A DNA stretch of 64,000 bases, taken from Imperialibacter sp963977595. GTDB lineage: Bacteria > Bacteroidota > Bacteroidia > Cytophagales > Cyclobacteriaceae. Below the pieces are notes generated by a model. It had not been told where the DNA came from, did not search any database, and saw only the letters and a list, made by a program, of their open reading frames with translations. Below are positions 62,393 to 64,000 of this stretch, piece by piece. The stretch's first letter is position 1. Each line of letters opens with the position of its first letter. A program made the position numbers and the translations under genes. Where the stretch lies: positions 4,030,001 through 4,094,000 of the forward strand of contig NZ_CP180355.1 in assembly GCF_048007035.1 (NCBI RefSeq), written 5' to 3'.

Positions 62393-62986
62393 CTAAGCGT
62401 GCGCCTTATTTGTTTGCTTTCTCATGGCTTTCGGCCCATACCAAAGCCAAAAACCGGTGATTGTGAACACGAGGAGAGCCAGGCCGATAACTGTAGTGTA
62501 TGTGAGCTTAAAAAGGCCTTTTTGCCAGCCAAAAGCATCGTCGACAATAGAACCGTCGTGGATGTGCTCGATCAAATCTGATAATCTGGTTTCGGTGTGC
62601 AGTACCTCCCCCGTGGTGCAGTCGATCTGAAGGCTTTTATAATGATCAGTAAACAAGATTTTCACTATCCCCTTGTCGGGCCGGATGTCAAGTCTGTCAA
62701 TAGCAGGGGAAAGCGAGGCATCTATGGAGTCGTGAAGGTAGGTTTGGGCAATTGCCATTATTTCACTCATTGGTTTCCATTTCTGCTGGTTGGCTGACTG
62801 CCCGGTTCGGGTTTTGGCCAGGATCAAATCGCCCGAATGTTTTTTCCACCCGAGCACCAGGCCTGATATGGAAACAAAGAAGAAGAATACGAAGAGGAAT
62901 GCGCCAGTTAGGCGATGCACCTTTCGGAAAACTCTCAACACTTTTGCTTGCGCCTTGCGGGATGCGTTGGCTTCGGAGTTGCTCAT
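62393..62986 (-). CDS. PepSY-associated transmembrane-helix protein
   Basis: A 197-residue membrane protein. The N-terminal part VFRKVHRLTGAFLFVFF with the first helix (about 28-47, ending SGLVLGWKKHSG) is the PepSY_TM pattern; the periplasmic part holds a PepSY-like domain (YLHDSIDASLSPAIDRLDI, VKILFTDHYKSLQIDCTTGEV), and a second helix (about 162-185, TTVIGLALLVFTITGFWLW) ends it. Larger relatives are ferric-siderophore reductases; a small form may serve heme or iron reduction or protease inhibition. No partner is adjacent. Confidence 0.8.
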   Translation of the reverse strand: MSNSEANASRKAQAKVLRVFRKVHRLTGAFLFVFFFFVSISGLVLGWKKHSGDLILAKTRTGQSANQQKWKPMSEIMAIAQTYLHDSIDASLSPAIDRLDIRPDKGIVKILFTDHYKSLQIDCTTGEVLHTETRLSDLIEHIHDGSIVDDAFGWQKGLFKLTYTTVIGLALLVFTITGFWLWYGPKAMRKQTNKAHA

Positions 62987-63125
62987 TTTAATTTCCTTTC
63001 TGTTTCTGCGAAACTATCGGATACGAGAATTTATTCCCTTCCGGCTATGGAAATTGTGAAAGGATGTTGCGAGTTCATGGCTGGAAACCGGCAATGGTAC
63101 ATTCGTCGTGAAGGAACCACTAAAA

Positions 63126-63156
63126 TTTGCTAATATTGCACTTCAACTTAAATTTG
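63126..63156 (+). promoter_or_regulatory. Bacteroidota promoter of the THX gene
   Basis: TTTG at 63126-63129, 19 bp spacer, TAAATTTG at 63149-63156. The transcript would start near 63161, 16 nt before the ATG at 63177. Confidence 0.65.
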
Positions 63157-63176
63157 CACCGCAAAACATAATTACA

Positions 63177-63296
63177 ATGGGAAGAGGAGATAAAAAGACG
63201 AGAAAAGGAAAAATTACAATTGCTTCTCACGGCAATTCCAGGCCAGCTAAAGAGAAGAATGAGAAAACCAAAATCCAAAGTCCTAAGGAGTCGTAA
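63177..63296 (+). CDS. 30S ribosomal protein THX
   Basis: A 39-residue, very basic protein: MGRGDKKTRKGKITIAS followed by HGNSRPAKEKNEK. This is the bacterial ribosomal protein THX, which sits in the 30S head. The frame continues upstream for 23 codons, but the family always starts at this Met, and the promoter at 63126-63156 confirms it. Monocistronic. Confidence 0.93.
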   Translation: MGRGDKKTRKGKITIASHGNSRPAKEKNEKTKIQSPKES

Positions 63297-63385
63297 GGTC
63301 TTTACAGGTTTTGGTACGTATGAATGTCTCATGGGAAAGACAATAAATCTTGCCTTTGAGACATTTTAATTTAAAAGGAATCCAA

Positions 63386-64000
63386 ATGAGGTTTTTTCGG
63401 ATTTTGATCTTCATTGCGGCTTGTCTGTCCGGGGTTTCTGTATCGGGCCAGGAAATTGATGAAACGGCTACAGCGCCCACTGGCAGCAGTAAAGGAGGCG
63501 CATGGGGCTATTTTGGCTTGCGTGGAGGTGCGCATTTCAGTGAAGTGCTTTTCAGCGACACGTTCAGGCCTGTGATTATGCAAACTAGTTTTGTTTACGG
63601 TAAGCAATATGGCGCTGTAGGAAAACTCTTTCTGGCGGAACATGCGGGCATTCAAATGGAAGTGAACTACATCGAGAAGGGTTACAAACAGCTCCTCGAC
63701 TCAGGTTTTTACACCACCAAAATGAATTATTTGGAGATTCCCTTGCTGATGAATGCCTACCTTGGAAAGCAAAAGACTCAATTTTTTGTGAACATGGGTC
63801 CCTATCTGGAGATATTCCTTAATCAGAAGGACGAACTGCAGGGAGTGGTAAAAGATGGTGAAGAGTTTTATCGGTTTGACCCGAATGTTGATCGCACCAT
63901 TGGCTATGGGCTGAGAGCATCGGGAGGGCTCAATAGACTTTTCAGCTTCGGGCTGCTACAACTGGAGGGCGGCCTAGAGGTCACCATCAGCGATATGATT
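63386..64000 (+). CDS. PorT-like outer-membrane beta-barrel protein, partial
   Basis: Read directly; 205 codons are visible and the frame runs off the right edge. A signal peptide (FRILIFIAACLSGVSVSGQ) is followed by barrel strands: WGYFGLRGGAHFSE, HAGIQMEVNYIEKGYKQ, KMNYLEIPLLMNAYLG, FFVNMGPYLEIFLN. The N-Y-L-E-I-P-L-L element is the usual marker of the PorT/OMP_b-brl_2 family. Function unknown; members include type IX secretion accessory PorT, but many are not involved. It lies 89 bp downstream of THX. Confidence 0.75.
   Translation, partial: MRFFRILIFIAACLSGVSVSGQEIDETATAPTGSSKGGAWGYFGLRGGAHFSEVLFSDTFRPVIMQTSFVYGKQYGAVGKLFLAEHAGIQMEVNYIEKGYKQLLDSGFYTTKMNYLEIPLLMNAYLGKQKTQFFVNMGPYLEIFLNQKDELQGVVKDGEEFYRFDPNVDRTIGYGLRASGGLNRLFSFGLLQLEGGLEVTISDMI

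Noticed and set aside
1..64000. CRISPR arrays, tRNA or rRNA genes, integrases, transposases, prophage
   Set aside because: No regularly spaced repeats, tRNA-like folds, rRNA stretches or recombinase motifs were seen while reading both strands.

Overview
This 64 kb window reads as chromosomal DNA from a member of the Bacteroidota, probably a marine or soil Cytophagales-type bacterium. The evidence is the gene content: SusC-like/TonB receptors with carboxypeptidase-regulatory domains, a FecR anti-sigma factor with the short Bacteroidota ECF sigma factors, 30S protein THX, DUF4382, DUF5916, YHYH, PorT-type barrels, sulfatases and GH43. The promoters agree: several starts are preceded by the Bacteroidota -7 element TAnnTTTG, and two of them also carry TTTG 19-21 bp upstream. 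No tRNA, rRNA, CRISPR array, integrase or intact insertion sequence was found. Genes are densely packed on both strands in short operons.

Layout. 1-9 kb: the end of a DUF1444-like lipoprotein gene, a GH5-like glycosidase, and two paralogous DUF4382 lipoproteins divergent from an ECF sigma / FecR / STN-TonB receptor cassette. 9-17 kb: a sugar isomerase-like TIM barrel, small membrane or barrel proteins, a sulfatase, a PH-domain protein and a GH43 enzyme with discoidin and Fn3 domains. 17.5-22.5 kb: cysE-cysM for cysteine synthesis, then a PAS histidine kinase with its response regulator, then a stray near-identical copy of the 3' end of cysM. 22.5-31 kb: a small monooxygenase, a second sulfatase, an S41 peptidase, an M19 dipeptidase, a TPR histidine kinase and the CCA-adding enzyme. 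31-39.7 kb: a TPR protein, an alkaline-ceramidase-like membrane protein, a TonB receptor, a YtcJ-type amidohydrolase, and a sigma / coiled-coil membrane protein / DUF4097 operon.

39.9-48.3 kb: a large PAS kinase, then a seven-gene minus-strand operon: ECF sigma, small membrane protein, LTXXQ protein, YHYH lipoprotein, MORN/YwqK protein, SCO copper-chaperone-like protein, and a second LTXXQ protein. This operon looks like an envelope metal or redox stress module and is the strongest candidate for an undescribed system. After it come a 600-residue surface lipoprotein and an unexplained, highly base-paired intergenic segment that may encode a structured RNA (about 48.4-48.65 kb). 48.7-64 kb: a GNAT enzyme, an SH3 lipoprotein, an SPFH protein with three direct repeats upstream, a DUF5916 protein, a three-gene overlapping kinase/regulator cassette, a radical SAM protein, ftsE, a transaldolase-like aldolase, the SRP RNA gene with a clear promoter, several small conserved genes, a PepSY protein, THX and the start of a PorT-like barrel protein.

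The window is rich in signal transduction (three ECF sigma factors, five histidine kinases) and envelope proteins. It has scattered polysaccharide-degrading enzymes but no SusC/SusD pair, so it is not a classical polysaccharide utilisation locus. All functional calls are from reading the sequence; no database search was run.
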